64,000 nt of DNA from Ectobacillus panaciterrae DSM 19096 (GCF_000430785.1 NZ_AUMR01000033.1:1-64000); one strand, 5' to 3'; shown: positions 44,974-55,687, counted from the first letter of the stretch. Notes: generated by a model not told the origin, from the sequence alone. Numbers and translations are program-made.

Positions 44974-45414
44974 ATGCGTAAAAAAATAATGACCATTATT
45001 ACTGCTTTTACATTAACATTTGCAGCATTAAGTTTCATTTCAGTAGAGCACGCTGCAGCGAAAGGATATAAATCAGGCAAGCGATCTTATACGCCTAGCC
45101 AAAATCAAACGGTTACACCAAATAAGAGCGAAAACTCTAATATCAAGCAAACTACCCCTGACACAAAGCCGTCTGTTTCAGCGAAACCCGCTTCCAAAAG
45201 TAAAGTAGGAAGCTTCGCAAAAGGATTATTGCTTGGCGGTCTTGGCGGCTTATTAATGGGAAGCTTGTTCGCAAGCCTTGGTCCAATTGGATCTGTGTTA
45301 GCGTTTATGGTTAACATGTTATTATTTGTCGGAATCATCATGATGATTCGTAAGATATTTAAATCCTACAAAAAACAACGTCAGCGTGAGGCGCATGAAG
45401 CATGGAGACGATAA
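44974..45414 (+). CDS. Secreted/membrane protein resembling a Tim44-like N-terminus
   Basis: 146 residues. A signal peptide (1-34, ending EHAAAKG) is followed by a Ser/Lys/Pro-rich linker, a Gly-rich segment (FAKGLLLGGLGGLLMGSLFA) and a membrane helix (LAFMVNMLLFVGIIMMIRKI). This is the layout of bacterial Tim44-domain membrane proteins without the lipid-binding domain. Co-transcribed with the next gene, whose start overlaps it by 13 nt. Role unknown. Confidence 0.65.
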   Translation: MRKKIMTIITAFTLTFAALSFISVEHAAAKGYKSGKRSYTPSQNQTVTPNKSENSNIKQTTPDTKPSVSAKPASKSKVGSFAKGLLLGGLGGLLMGSLFASLGPIGSVLAFMVNMLLFVGIIMMIRKIFKSYKKQRQREAHEAWRR

Positions 45415-45704
45415 AAATTCCAGAGCAAGAAATCATAAATGCCCTATGTGTATACGCTGCCGATAAAAAACAAGTATCACCAGCGGACGTACTTGTGGAA
45501 TTGATGTATGACGATGATTACGGATATTCCGCAGAGGTAGAAGTGAACGGCTGCACGCAGATTCTCATTCAAGCCAACCTGATTGAAGCGCTTCGTCTAT
45601 GGCTTGACGAACGGGGCGTCGATCCATTTTCCGCTCGTTTGCAGCTTGAGCTGAGTGACAAGGAAGGGATTATTGCATTTGCTAGTGTAGGTTCGACCTA
45701 TTAA
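45402..45704 (+). CDS. DUF2653 (YxcD-like) protein
   Basis: 100 residues: IPEQEIINALCVYAADKKQV, then VELMYDDDYGYSAEVEVNG and ALRLWLDERGVDPFSARLQL, the YxcD/DUF2653 pattern of bacilli. Cytoplasmic, function unknown. Overlaps the preceding gene, which supports one transcription unit. Strong bidirectional terminator afterwards. Confidence 0.8.
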   Translation: METIKIPEQEIINALCVYAADKKQVSPADVLVELMYDDDYGYSAEVEVNGCTQILIQANLIEALRLWLDERGVDPFSARLQLELSDKEGIIAFASVGSTY

Positions 45705-45708
45705 ACGA

Positions 45709-45742
45709 AAAAGAAGAGCTGATTAACAGCTCTTCTTTTTTT
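45709..45742. terminator. Bidirectional terminator between convergent units
   Basis: AAAAAGAAGAGCTG and CAGCTCTTCTTTTTT pair around ATTAA. Confidence 0.85.
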
Positions 45743-45744
45743 AT

Positions 45745-47316
45745 TTAATATTCGTAAAAATACTGATCCTGGTAACAGGAATTGCACATGCTGTGAGGGT
45801 AGTCCCATGATAATTTTTTGTTGCAATATTTACATTTTTTAATATGAAGAGCAAGATTGCTTTGTAAATAATCTTGAATGTGCCCAGAAGCAATTTGACG
45901 TTCTTTTTCCCATATAAATGTTTCTTTTCGAAGGTGCAAGGAATACAGAAATAACAAGTGCAGCCCAATCTTTTTGTAATTGAGCTCTAATTGATGAAGC
46001 TCATTGCCCGAAAGGACAGGCTCCGGAAGTGCTTTATGATTGGCTATAGCACGAAGAGTTTCCCTCCATTGCTGCTGCAGTTCTGTTTCTTGGTAGGAAA
46101 AGGGCATGGAGATATATCGGTAGAGATCAGGAAGGCTGAATTTTTCCGCAACAGGAGTTCCTTTAATTAATCCATATAAAGCTCTTTCTTGTGTTAATTT
46201 TGCTTTAAACATACCTTTGGGGGGCGTATAGTTTTTCCAAATTTGAAAGAAGCCTGCTAAATCTTTCGAAAAGCGGGCATACTCCGCTAAAATTTGCACG
46301 GTAGGTTTAATGGTTAGATGATGAATGGGCGGGTCTTCTGCAGATAATGCTTGTTCAAGCTGTTTAGGGCTCTGAACTGTCGAGGAAACTAGACCAATGT
46401 TATATAAACCTTTACGGCCGGCACGTCCGCCGATTTGCTTTATTTCTTGATTGGTTAGGAATCTTCTTCTTGTGCCGTCAAACTTCGTCATTTCAAGAAA
46501 TACAACGCGCTTAATCGGTAAATTTAATCCCATTCCAATCGCATCAGTGCTGACGATTACTTGCGTTCGGCCTTCTAAAAAATTATTGATTTGCAATTAC
46601 CTCGTTTCAGGCGGCATACTGCCATATACCACACTGGCTTTATGTCCTTGCTGCTCCAAAAATGCAGCGGTTTGGAGTACGCGATTGCGCGAAAAAACGA
46701 TAAGTGCATCGCCAGTCTGCGTATCTTTAAGTCTAAAACGTTTTTTCTCTACGCAAAGAGGTACTGATCTTTCATATTCTTTCACTTGCACATGTTTTCC
46801 TTTAAGCAAATGTAACAGCAGATTTACTGCAGACGATGCTGAAATAATATGAACCTCTCGAGCTTTAATTTTAGTAATAGCCTGGTACCATGAAAATCCT
46901 CTGTCACGGTCTGCAATGAGCTGCGCTTCGTCAATGACAGCAATTTCATAAGCTCGTTCTAAGTTTGCAACTTCTATTGTGCAAGATGTAATGCGGGCAC
47001 CGTTCACAAAGCGTTCTTCTTCACCCGTTTTTAGGTGACAGGCAGCCCTTTCTTCGTTTAGTGTGTGAAAAATTTCCAAAGCAAGAAGACGGAGAGGTGC
47101 CATGTAAAGACCGTTATCTGTTTCTTTCAATCTCTGCAAGGCTTGATACGTTTTTCCTGAGTTTGTCGGTCCTGTATGCAGGATATACAGGGTATTTTCT
47201 GATGAGGGAGTGAAGGAGAAGGTTGTTTGGAATAAAGATTCCATCAGTTGCTGTTCTTGGTTTTCACGATGTATATCTAGTTCTGAATCAGGGGAAAACA
47301 TTCGTGCTTTTCTCAT
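45745..47316 (-). pseudogene. SUV3-like DExH helicase interrupted by an in-frame TAA
   Basis: Starts MRKARMF at 47316 after AAAGGAG (an upstream start at 47376 is less likely). The first half has the SUV3-type Walker A GPTNSGKTYQAL and VIDEAQLIADRDRGFSW; at 46597-46599 a TAA follows GSMPPETR. The same frame continues without a shift: LQINNFLEGRTQVIVSTDAI, GMGLNLPI, the arginine finger QIGGRAGRKG and a C-terminal zinc ribbon (CKYCNKK...CNSCYQD). Only one codon separates two otherwise complete halves. Relatives unwind RNA duplexes; this copy is probably inactive unless the stop is read through or is an assembly error. Confidence 0.8.
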
Positions 47317-47523
47317 ATAAGCTCCTTTCTGCTGTTTATGGCATTTACATTTTAAAGGGAGAGGCGGTAAATACATCTATCATATTAACAGATGTTTGCT
47401 GAGTCATTGTAAAACATCTGTTAATATTAGATTTCATATACGGTGCAGCTCTTATGAGAATCTTACAGGAACTCTCTTCACAATGATGTTATAATAAGTG
47501 TTGTATGAAAGGAGGAGGACAAC

Positions 47524-49653
47524 TTGTTCACACAAGCCAAAAACTATCTGCAGCAATACTTCGGTTACGAATCGTTTCGCACCGGCCAAGAAGAAATTAT
47601 TAAACGTGTATTATCAGGCCAAAACACTGCAGGCATTATGCCGACTGGAGGCGGTAAATCAATTTGTTACCAAATCCCCGCGCTTATACTTCCCGGGATA
47701 ACCCTCGTGATTTCTCCCCTTATATCTCTTATGAAAGATCAGGTGGATGCGCTGTGGCAGGTGGGGATTCCTGCCACATTTTTAAACAGCACTTTATCAG
47801 CACAAGAAGTAAGGCAGCGTTTATCCGATCTACAGTACGGTGAGTACAAAATTCTGTATATAGCGCCAGAGCGCATGGACTCTCCGCAATTTATGGAACA
47901 GCTGCAAAGCTTGCCTGTTTCCTTAGTAGCTGTAGACGAGGCGCATTGTATCTCGCAATGGGGGCATGATTTTCGTCCAAGCTATTTAAGAATTCATAGT
48001 CTATTAGAGCAGTTTCCCAAGAAACCGGCTGTGATAGCGTTGACAGCTACAGCAACTCCCCAAGTAAGAGAAGATATTTGTTTTTTGCTGGATATTCCAG
48101 CAGAAAGCGCTATTGTGACAGGGTTTGAGAGAACGAATTTGTCATTTAAAATGGTAAAGGGACAAAATCGTCTGGAATATCTAAAGCAGTATGTTATGAG
48201 AAACAAAAACGAGGCGGGCATTATTTATGCTGCGACACGAAAAGAAGTGGACCATTTATATGAATACTTACAAAAGCAAGGCATACAAACAGGACGATAT
48301 CACGCAGGAATGAGCGATCATGAACGTTCTGCGCAGCAGGACTTGTTCTTGCAGGATGATATAACTGTAATGGTCGCAACAAACGCCTTTGGTATGGGAA
48401 TTGACAAATCCAACGTTCGGTATGTTATTCATTATCAGCTCCCGAAAAATATGGAGAGCTATTATCAAGAAGCGGGCAGAGCCGGGCGTGACGGTTTAGA
48501 TAGCGAATGTATTCTGCTCTTTACAGCGCAGGACATTCAAGTTCAAAGATATTTAATCGAGCAATCCCATCATGAAGCTCGAAAGAACCAAGAATTGCAA
48601 AAGCTTAATCAAATGAAAGACTACTGCTATACGGAAGGCTGCCTGCAGGCTTTCATTCTGCAATATTTCGGAGAAGAGCATCCAACTCCATGCGGCCGCT
48701 GCAGCAATTGTGCAGATGATCGTGTTTCGGTTGACGTTACAAGAGAAGCGCAAATGGTATTATCTTGTATGATTCGCATGGGAGAAAGATTCGGAAAGAC
48801 AATTATTAGCCAAGTACTTACAGGTTCTTCAAACAAAAAAGTGCTGGATATGAGGTTTCATGAACTTTCCACATACGGTATTTTAAAGCAGAAATCTGCA
48901 AAAGACGTGATGGATTTTATTGATTTTCTGACATCGGAACAGTATATCGGTATTACAGGCGGGCAATATCCAGTTCTGTACGTGGCGAATAAAGGGAAAG
49001 AAGTGCTGCTTGGAAAAGAGCACGTCATGCGCAAGGAACAAATTGAAGTAATTCAAGTTGCAGCAAACGACGAATTATTTGAAAGACTGCGGGAGCTGAG
49101 AAAAGAAATTGCCTCCGAAGAGAATGTGCCGCCATTCGTTATTTTCTCTGATCAAACGCTGCGGGATATGTGCGTGAAGCTTCCGCAAACAGCAGAAGTA
49201 CTGCTTAATGTAAAAGGAGTGGGTCTGCAAAAGCAGCAGCGCTACGGCGAGCGTTTTACGAGTCTCATTCACGCATACGTACAAGAACATCCAGATTTGG
49301 ACCCCCCTACAGAAATTAAGGTGCCAAAGCAAAAAGAACGGAAAGAAGCGTCTCATCTCGTAACATATGAGCTGTATAAGCAAGGATATTCTTTACAAGA
49401 AATCGCCAAAGAACGCGACTTATCTCTTATCACGATTGAGAATCATATTTTGCAGTGCGGGTCTGAAGGGCTTGAAGTAATCTGGGAAAAGATTATTGTC
49501 CCGCAATATGAAGCTGCAATCGAAGAGGTTATAGCGCAAATTGGATCTGAGCGTTTAAAGCCTATTAAAGAACAGCTTTCTGATGAGGTAAGTTACTTTA
49601 TGATTAAGGCTGTAATCGTTAGAAATGAACTAAGAAAAAAGCAGTATATGTAA
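47524..49653 (+). CDS. recQ: ATP-dependent DNA helicase RecQ
   Basis: 709 residues from a TTG start behind GGAGGAC. Motif 0 region SFRTGQEEII, Walker A MPTGGGKS (about 39-46), DEAH (VAVDEAHCISQWGHDF), motif III TATATPQV, motif VI QEAGRAGRDG, the RQC zinc site (CYTEGCLQ...CGRCSNC) and a winged helix, then an HRDC-type domain (about 515-590) and a C-terminal helical extension. RecQ unwinds recombination and fork intermediates 3' to 5'. Divergently arranged to the SUV3-like gene. The terminator at 49653-49692 closes it. Confidence 0.95.
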   Translation: MFTQAKNYLQQYFGYESFRTGQEEIIKRVLSGQNTAGIMPTGGGKSICYQIPALILPGITLVISPLISLMKDQVDALWQVGIPATFLNSTLSAQEVRQRLSDLQYGEYKILYIAPERMDSPQFMEQLQSLPVSLVAVDEAHCISQWGHDFRPSYLRIHSLLEQFPKKPAVIALTATATPQVREDICFLLDIPAESAIVTGFERTNLSFKMVKGQNRLEYLKQYVMRNKNEAGIIYAATRKEVDHLYEYLQKQGIQTGRYHAGMSDHERSAQQDLFLQDDITVMVATNAFGMGIDKSNVRYVIHYQLPKNMESYYQEAGRAGRDGLDSECILLFTAQDIQVQRYLIEQSHHEARKNQELQKLNQMKDYCYTEGCLQAFILQYFGEEHPTPCGRCSNCADDRVSVDVTREAQMVLSCMIRMGERFGKTIISQVLTGSSNKKVLDMRFHELSTYGILKQKSAKDVMDFIDFLTSEQYIGITGGQYPVLYVANKGKEVLLGKEHVMRKEQIEVIQVAANDELFERLRELRKEIASEENVPPFVIFSDQTLRDMCVKLPQTAEVLLNVKGVGLQKQQRYGERFTSLIHAYVQEHPDLDPPTEIKVPKQKERKEASHLVTYELYKQGYSLQEIAKERDLSLITIENHILQCGSEGLEVIWEKIIVPQYEAAIEEVIAQIGSERLKPIKEQLSDEVSYFMIKAVIVRNELRKKQYM

Positions 49654-49692
49654 AAAGGGGCAATGCGTCACAATTGGCGCGTTGCCCTTTTG
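49653..49692 (+). terminator. recQ terminator
   Basis: GGGCAA-T-GCG and CGC-G-TTGCCC pair, with A and T tails. Confidence 0.9.
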
Positions 49693-49811
49693 GTTTTCTG
49701 ACGCTGTCAATAGGATATCCTCGGTTAAATTCCACGTTGAAAGGCATTCGGTATGTCCCACTTTTTTGTCAACGCTTTCATCAATTTCAATAGAAATAAA
49801 GAGAAAATAGG

Positions 49812-49839
49812 TTGTAATTATCAGAAAATTGTATATAAT
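49812..49839 (+). promoter_or_regulatory. Probable promoter upstream of the urease genes
   Basis: TTGTAA, 16-bp spacer, TATAAT. It lies before the transporter relic, so transcripts would carry about 200 nt before ureA. Confidence 0.55.
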
Positions 49840-49903
49840 TAACCCTAAAGGTATATGTTAGAAAATATTACATAATATGTTAGGTTTGTGAGGGGGCATA
49901 AAA

Positions 49904-50039
49904 GTAGAAAAGCTTCCCGCTGGCTTTAGCATTTGAATGCGCCGAACACTACTATGTTTTAGATCAGGGGGAAATTGCAGCAAAAGGACAAGCTTCATCC
50001 ATAAGTAAGGAAGATGCGAAGGGATATCTAATTTTATAG
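49904..50039 (+). pseudogene. Relic of a urea ABC-transporter ATPase (UrtE-like C-terminus)
   Basis: VEKLP in one frame, then LAFECAEHYYVLDQGEIAAK and ISKEDAKGYLIL-stop in another: this is the end of a branched-chain/urea-type ABC ATPase (usual form VEQ...A..ADRYYVLD.G.I...G). Only about 45 codons remain, with a frameshift, 16 bp before ureA. It suggests urt genes once stood upstream of the urease operon and were deleted. Confidence 0.7.
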
Positions 50040-50054
50040 GAAAGGAGAATCAGA

Positions 50055-50357
50055 ATGCGACTCACAGCACGAGAGCAAGAAAAGTTGCTTATCGTTGTAG
50101 CGGCAGATTTAGCGCGCCGGCGCAAGGACAGGGGCGTGAAACTCAATTATCCGGAAGCAATTGCGCTGCTTACATATGAAATATTGGAAGGAGCAAGAGA
50201 TGGGAGGTCTGTCACCGATCTCATGCGTTACGGCACTTCCATTTTAACAAGAGAAGATGTTATGGAAGGAATAGCTGACATGATACCGGACATTCAAGTT
50301 GAAGCTACCTTTCCAGACGGAACAAAGCTTGTGACAGTCCACGAACCTATTCAATAA
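50055..50357 (+). CDS. ureA: Urease gamma subunit
   Basis: 100 residues of normal length: [40 protein letters not shown] and [20 protein letters not shown] are all typical. Forms the heterotrimer with UreB and UreC in the cytoplasmic enzyme that splits urea into ammonia and carbamate. First gene of the operon, behind AAAGGAG; ureB follows after 14 bp. Confidence 0.97.
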   Translation: MRLTAREQEKLLIVVAADLARRRKDRGVKLNYPEAIALLTYEILEGARDGRSVTDLMRYGTSILTREDVMEGIADMIPDIQVEATFPDGTKLVTVHEPIQ

Positions 50358-50371
50358 CTGGGGGAATTATA

Positions 50372-50695
50372 TTGATACCGGGTGAATACCGCTTACAAGC
50401 AGCGCCTATTCTTTGTAACGCTGATAGAAAAGCCGAAACATTATTTGTTGTGAATCGAGGAGACAGACCGATACAGGTGGGCTCGCATTTTCACTTTTAC
50501 GAAATAAACAATGCGCTTGAATTCGAGCGAAAGCTGGCATACGGTATGCGTTTAAATATACCAGCAGGAACAGCTGTTCGCTTTGAGCCGGGGGATGAAA
50601 AAGAAGTGAAGCTCGTTCCGTTTTCGGGAATGCGGCACGTTTATGGTTTGAATCAAAAAGTAAACGGACCGTTAGATAAGGAGGAGGGAGAATGA
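50372..50695 (+). CDS. ureB: Urease beta subunit
   Basis: 107 residues from a TTG start (MIPGEYRLQ), 8 nt after [26 protein letters not shown] and [20 protein letters not shown] are the standard UreB blocks. Its stop overlaps the ureC start (ATGA), giving coupled translation. Confidence 0.96.
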   Translation: MIPGEYRLQAAPILCNADRKAETLFVVNRGDRPIQVGSHFHFYEINNALEFERKLAYGMRLNIPAGTAVRFEPGDEKEVKLVPFSGMRHVYGLNQKVNGPLDKEEGE

Positions 50696-52401
50696 GTTTT
50701 CGTATGTCACGACAGCAATATGCAGACATGTTCGGTCCGACAACTGGGGACTCTGTTCGTCTTGCGGATACGGAGTTATTTATTGAAATCGAAAAAGACT
50801 ATACCGTGTACGGCGATGAGGTGAAATTCGGCGGCGGAAAGGTCATTCGGGACGGTATGGGACAGCATCCGCTTGCGAAGCGGGAGGAAGCAATGGATCT
50901 CGTTCTTACAAATGCAATTATCGTAGATTATACCGGAATCTATAAAGCGGATATCGGCATAAAAGACGGTCATATCGCAGCAATAGGCAAGGCTGGAAAT
51001 CCGCTGTTGATGGACGGTGTGAATATTACAATCGGCGCTGCTACAGAGATCATTGCGGCGGAAGGAATGATTGTAACTGCCGGAGGAGTGGATTGTCATA
51101 TTCATTTCATATGTCCGCAGCAAATCGAAACAGCGCTCTCTTCCGGTGTTACCACCATGATTGGAGGAGGAACGGGACCAGCGACTGGCACAAATGCTAC
51201 AACATGTACGCCTGGAGAGTGGAATATACACCGCATGCTCGAAGCGGCAGAAGCATTTCCTATGAATCTCGGTTTTTTAGGAAAGGGAAATACTTCTTCA
51301 AAGGATGCTCTTGCAGAGCAAATCGCGGCAGGGGCTATAGGCCTAAAGCTTCATGAGGATTGGGGAACGACTGCGGCAGCCATCGATACGTGCTTGCAAG
51401 TTGCTGACCAATATGATGTTCAAGTTGCCATACATACAGATACCTTAAATGAAGGAGGATTTGTCGAAGATACACTGGCAGCTATAAACGGGCGTATCAT
51501 CCATACTTATCATACGGAAGGAGCGGGGGGCGGACACGCGCCGGATATTATTAAAGCCGCAAGCTTTTCGAACATTTTACCGTCTTCCACGAATCCGACA
51601 CGTCCTTATACAGTGAATACACTCGATGAGCATTTAGATATGCTTATGGTTTGCCACCACTTAGATCCTGCCGTTCCTGAGGATATCGCTTTTGCAGATT
51701 CGCGTATACGAAAAGAAACAATCGCAGCAGAGGATATTCTTCATGATTTAGGTGTTTTCAGCATGATAAGCTCTGATTCACAGGCAATGGGGCGTGTAGG
51801 GGAAGTCATTTCCCGCACTTGGCAAACTGCAGACAAGATGAAAAAGCAAAGGGGGCGATTATCTGAAGAAAGAGGGAATGGGGATAATTTTCGCGTAAAA
51901 CGCTATATAGCAAAATATACGATCAATCCTGCTATTACTCACGGCATCTCCCGATTTGTAGGGTCGGTAGAAGTCGGCAAGCTTGCGGATTTAGTTGTAT
52001 GGGATCCTGCGTTTTTTGGAGTGAAGCCTGATCTTATATTAAAAGGCGGCATGATTGCACACAGCATTATGGGAGATCCAAATGCATCTATCCCAACACC
52101 GCAGCCTGTGTTGTACCGTCCGATGTTTGCAAGCTTTGGAAAAGCATTATCTCAAACATCCATTACTTTTATTTCACAAGCTGCCTTTGAAGGGCGTGTG
52201 CCAAAAAGGCTCGGTTTGCAAAAAATGATACAGCCTGTCAGCGGTATCCGAACATTGAGCAAAGATCAAATGATTTATAACGGTGAAATGCCCCATATAG
52301 ATGTTGACCCGCAAACATATGAGGTGAAGGTGGATGGGACGCTGATTACGTGCGAGCCGGTCGATGTTGTACCGATGGCGCAACGATATTTCTTATTTTG
52401 A
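50692..52401 (+). CDS. ureC: Urease alpha (catalytic) subunit
   Basis: 569 residues. The nickel ligands H136 and H138 (DCHIHFI), the carbamylated K219 (GLKLHEDWG), H248 (VAIHTD), H274 (TYHTEG) and the flap residues C321-H322-H323 (MVCHHLD) are all present, as is the Asp of [12 protein letters not shown]. The enzyme is therefore expected to be active when nickel is inserted. Starts within the ureB stop; ureE follows after 11 bp. Confidence 0.98.
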   Translation: MSFRMSRQQYADMFGPTTGDSVRLADTELFIEIEKDYTVYGDEVKFGGGKVIRDGMGQHPLAKREEAMDLVLTNAIIVDYTGIYKADIGIKDGHIAAIGKAGNPLLMDGVNITIGAATEIIAAEGMIVTAGGVDCHIHFICPQQIETALSSGVTTMIGGGTGPATGTNATTCTPGEWNIHRMLEAAEAFPMNLGFLGKGNTSSKDALAEQIAAGAIGLKLHEDWGTTAAAIDTCLQVADQYDVQVAIHTDTLNEGGFVEDTLAAINGRIIHTYHTEGAGGGHAPDIIKAASFSNILPSSTNPTRPYTVNTLDEHLDMLMVCHHLDPAVPEDIAFADSRIRKETIAAEDILHDLGVFSMISSDSQAMGRVGEVISRTWQTADKMKKQRGRLSEERGNGDNFRVKRYIAKYTINPAITHGISRFVGSVEVGKLADLVVWDPAFFGVKPDLILKGGMIAHSIMGDPNASIPTPQPVLYRPMFASFGKALSQTSITFISQAAFEGRVPKRLGLQKMIQPVSGIRTLSKDQMIYNGEMPHIDVDPQTYEVKVDGTLITCEPVDVVPMAQRYFLF

Positions 52402-52412
52402 GGTGAGAATAT

Positions 52413-52859
52413 ATGATTATTGAAAAGGTAATGGGAAACATTGAAACATCCGATAATTTAGCTCCTCACAGTGAAAGAGTATACCTAGAAAGCGGCGATC
52501 TCGTAAAGCGTATCCAGCGCGTAACAACAGATCACGGCAGGGAAATCGGGATTCGTCTGCGCACGGCGACTGATTTGAAAGATGGAGATATTCTATACAT
52601 GGATGACAAAAACATGATTGTCATCAGTGTATTGGCAGATGATTTATTAGTCATTTGTCCGCAATCCATCCAACAGATGGGTGAGATTGCGCATCAGCTC
52701 GGAAATAGGCACCTTCCTGCTCAATTTGAAAGAAATGAAATGCTTGTTCAATATGATTATTTAGTGGAGGAGCTTCTTCAACAAACAGGTATTCCATACC
52801 GAAGAGAAGAGAGAAAGGTGAAGCAAGCCTTCCGTCATATTGGTCATAGTCATGACTAA
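52413..52859 (+). CDS. ureE: Urease accessory nickel chaperone UreE
   Basis: 148 residues. Peptide-binding N-terminal half (residues 1-70, [20 protein letters not shown]) and metal-binding C-terminal half with the conserved GNRHLPAQF segment. The C-terminal His tail is short (HIGHSHD), unlike His-rich UreE of enterics, so it stores little nickel. The stop overlaps the ureF start by 8 bp. Confidence 0.93.
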   Translation: MIIEKVMGNIETSDNLAPHSERVYLESGDLVKRIQRVTTDHGREIGIRLRTATDLKDGDILYMDDKNMIVISVLADDLLVICPQSIQQMGEIAHQLGNRHLPAQFERNEMLVQYDYLVEELLQQTGIPYRREERKVKQAFRHIGHSHD

Positions 52860-53538
52860 TCAACTGCTGTCTTTGCTGCAAATATGCGACTCGAACTTTC
52901 CGTCAGGAGCATTTTCTCATTCGTTCGGTCTGGAAACTTATATATATGAACAAAAAATTCATGATCCCAAAACGTTTACACATGCTTTAGGAACATATGT
53001 GAAAACCCAGCTTACTTATACCGACGGCTTGGCCTGCCGTCTTGTCTATGAATATATGCAACATGATTGTACAGAGAAATTATGGGAGCTGGACGTCGTA
53101 TTATCTTCTCTTTCTTTGGCAAAAGAAACAAGGGAAGGAAACCGCCGAATTGGCGAACGTATGGTGAAGCTGTGCAACCAACTTTATGATTGTCCAATAT
53201 TGATGGAATATGAACAATTCATTAGAAGAAAAGAGCTGTCAGGGCATGCGGCAATAGCCTTTATGTTGATTTGTAATGAACTGGGTATACATTGGGAAAA
53301 AGCAATTGCAGCTTATTTATACGCTGCCGTACAATCGCTTGTACAAAATGCTGTCCGGGCTATTCCGCTCGGGCAAACGGATGGGCAAAGGCTGCTCGTT
53401 TCTATGCACCCTCTTGTCCAAGAGACAGTCGAAATGATCCGGCATGCAAGCGAGGGTGAGTTAGGCATGAATGCACCAGGGTTAGAAATAGCACAAATGC
53501 GGCATGAACAATTGCCTGTCAGATTGTTTATGTCGTAA
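52852..53538 (+). CDS. ureF: Urease accessory protein UreF
   Basis: 228 residues from the ATG at 52852, inside the end of ureE; a TTG at 52840 is open but has no better site. [22 protein letters not shown] and LFMS at the end are typical. UreF binds UreD on the apo-enzyme and regulates the UreG GTPase. ureG begins 48 bp downstream. Confidence 0.94.
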   Translation: MTNQLLSLLQICDSNFPSGAFSHSFGLETYIYEQKIHDPKTFTHALGTYVKTQLTYTDGLACRLVYEYMQHDCTEKLWELDVVLSSLSLAKETREGNRRIGERMVKLCNQLYDCPILMEYEQFIRRKELSGHAAIAFMLICNELGIHWEKAIAAYLYAAVQSLVQNAVRAIPLGQTDGQRLLVSMHPLVQETVEMIRHASEGELGMNAPGLEIAQMRHEQLPVRLFMS

Positions 53539-53586
53539 GTGAAACTTCTTATAAAACGATGAAGAAGGGAGGGAGGCTTCCTGATT

Positions 53587-54213
53587 ATGGGAAGTCGACT
53601 TGATATGGAACCTGTTCGTATCGGAATCGGAGGTCCGGTTGGTGCCGGAAAAACAATGCTTGTAGAAAAACTGACGAGAGCCATGCATAAGGAGCTGAGT
53701 ATGGCGGTTGTGACGAATGATATTTATACAAAGGAAGATGCTTTGTTTTTAATTCGAAACAGTGTATTGCAGGAAGAGCGTATTATTGGCGTGGAAACAG
53801 GAGGATGTCCTCACACGGCAATTCGAGAAGATGCTTCTATGAATTTTTCAGCTATCGATGAGCTGAAAGAGCTTCATCCGGACTTAGATATTATTTTTGT
53901 AGAAAGCGGAGGTGATAATTTAGCCGCTACTTTCAGTCCGGAGCTTGTGGATTTCTCCATCTATATCATAGACGTGGCGCAGGGAGAGAAGATCCCTCGC
54001 AAGGGAGGGCAAGGCATGATCAAATCGGATTTGTTCATTATAAACAAAACCGACCTCGCACCGTATGTCGGCGCAAGTCTGGAGGTAATGGAACGCGATA
54101 CAAAAGCGGCGCGCGGCAATAAACCTTTCTTCTTTACGAATTTAAAGGATGGAACCGGTTTGGACGAAGTGGTGCAATGGATTAAAAAACAAGTGCTGCT
54201 TGTCGGGCTGTAA
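53587..54213 (+). CDS. ureG: Urease accessory GTPase UreG
   Basis: 208 residues. P-loop GGPVGAGKT (15-23), the nickel-binding CPH in [19 protein letters not shown], and [11 protein letters not shown] for guanine recognition. Delivers nickel to urease using GTP hydrolysis. GAGGGAGG before the ATG; only 3 bp separate it from ureD. Confidence 0.96.
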   Translation: MGSRLDMEPVRIGIGGPVGAGKTMLVEKLTRAMHKELSMAVVTNDIYTKEDALFLIRNSVLQEERIIGVETGGCPHTAIREDASMNFSAIDELKELHPDLDIIFVESGGDNLAATFSPELVDFSIYIIDVAQGEKIPRKGGQGMIKSDLFIINKTDLAPYVGASLEVMERDTKAARGNKPFFFTNLKDGTGLDEVVQWIKKQVLLVGL

Positions 54214-54216
54214 GAT

Positions 54217-55032
54217 ATGAATTGGACAGGAGCACTGCATATACAAGCGGCCGTAAAAAGAGAGCGTACCATTTTAACAGATCGTCAATTTCAAGGGGCA
54301 TTTAAAATTACACGGCCGGTCTATTTGGATGCCTCGCATCCGACTGTGTATTGTATACATGTTGGAGGCGGATATGTAGACGGAGATCGCTATCATACGA
54401 ATATTGCTTTGGAAGAAAGTGCCGAATTGACAGTAACAACGCAATCTTCTACTAAAGTATACAAAACTCCACGCGAACCAGTCTGTCAGTATACTACTAT
54501 TTCTTTGAAAAGCGGAAGTGTTCTTGAATATTTACCCGATCCTTTAATCGCGTATGAAGGAGCGCGTTTTTTGCAGGAAACCACAGTTCATATGGAAAAA
54601 GGCGCAAGCTTGATATACAGCGATATTATAACACCCGGATGGGCAAAGAGCAGGAAGTATTTTCGCTATGATTGGATTCGTTCCAAGCTGAAAATTTATG
54701 AAGAGGGAAAGCTGCAGTTATTCGATCATTTATTTTTAAAACCGCACGATCAGGATGTATCTTCTATTCTGCAAATGGAAGGATATACGCACTTCGGCTC
54801 CTTGCTGATTTTGCATCCGGATTTTTCGCAGCTTTGGATGAACGAATTAGAAGAGATACTGACAGAATACGCCCATCAAGTTCGAGTTGGTATGTCTGCA
54901 ACCAAAATAAAAGGAGCAGTAATTCGGATTTTGGCACATAACACACCTGTCATTGAACACATTTTTCAGGCATGCATCGATTTCATCCGAAGCAAACGAA
55001 TGCAGTCACCGCTATGCCTGCGGAAATACTAG
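54217..55032 (+). CDS. ureD: Urease accessory protein UreD
   Basis: 271 residues of the UreD/UreH family: TRPVYLDASHPTVYCIHVGG, GYVDGDRYHTNIALEESAEL, TTQSSTKVYKTP and LEYLPDPLIAYEGARF. It forms the metal tunnel between UreG/UreF and the apo-enzyme. Last accessory gene; the nickel permease gene follows after 17 bp. Confidence 0.94.
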   Translation: MNWTGALHIQAAVKRERTILTDRQFQGAFKITRPVYLDASHPTVYCIHVGGGYVDGDRYHTNIALEESAELTVTTQSSTKVYKTPREPVCQYTTISLKSGSVLEYLPDPLIAYEGARFLQETTVHMEKGASLIYSDIITPGWAKSRKYFRYDWIRSKLKIYEEGKLQLFDHLFLKPHDQDVSSILQMEGYTHFGSLLILHPDFSQLWMNELEEILTEYAHQVRVGMSATKIKGAVIRILAHNTPVIEHIFQACIDFIRSKRMQSPLCLRKY

Positions 55033-55049
55033 AGCGGGGAGGATTATGT

Positions 55050-55687
55050 ATGATACAAGATAACCTTTTATCCATATTATTGTTAGGGTTTGTTTTAGGG
55101 ATCAAGCACGCAACTGAACCGGATCATATGATTGCCGTTTCGACAATTGCCAGCAGAACGAGAAAGCTTTCCTTAGCTTCTTTAACCGGCATATTTTGGG
55201 GATTAGGACATACAGTTGTCCTGTTTCTGGTGGGGATGGTTGTTATCTTGCTGAAGCGGCAGATTTCAGAACATACGCCCTCTCATTAGAATTTTTTGTG
55301 GGCATTATGCTTATTTTCTTAGGTGTTTCAGGATTCCGTTCCACTATCCACGTTCATTCTCATCAGCGAGAAACTAAAAAATTCCATATCAAGTCCTTCA
55401 TCATTGGCGCAATTCACGGATTGGCAGGAAGTGCGGCGATGGTTCTTCTCGCCTTAACAACCGTAACAAGCACAATCGCTGCATTAAGTTTTATTCTCAT
55501 TTTCGGAGCAGGAACCATTCTTGGCATGCTGTTATTTACAACAGTTCTTGGATTGCCGTTTGTCTGGTTTGTATCTGGGCGAACATTTCAAACGTTTGCG
55601 GCAAGAGCCGCCGCTGTCCTCAGCGTGGTATACGGGATTTATTATATGTACGAAATTACGTTTGTAGATGGCTTATTCCAAATATAA
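55050..55687 (+). pseudogene. UreH-type nickel permease with a frameshift
   Basis: MIQDNLLSILLLGFVLGIKH starts at 55050 after GGGGAGG and carries the nickel/cobalt transporter signature HATEPDH (HX4DH). Frame 1 ends at ISEHTPSH-stop (55289); continuing in another frame from about 55280 are SLEFFVGIMLIFLGVSG, the second signature region AIHGLAGSAAMVLLA and TFVDGLFQI-stop. One base is missing near 55277. The two parts together give a normal roughly 210-residue permease. It would have supplied nickel to urease. Confidence 0.85.

Noticed and set aside
55260-55290. Programmed frameshifting in the nickel permease
   Set aside because: No slippery heptamer or downstream structure is visible; a simple one-base deletion explains it.
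55196-55687. The second part of the nickel permease as a separate gene
   Set aside because: Its first 28 codons are a different frame of the upstream permease, and there is no ribosome binding site; it is the continuation of a frameshifted gene.
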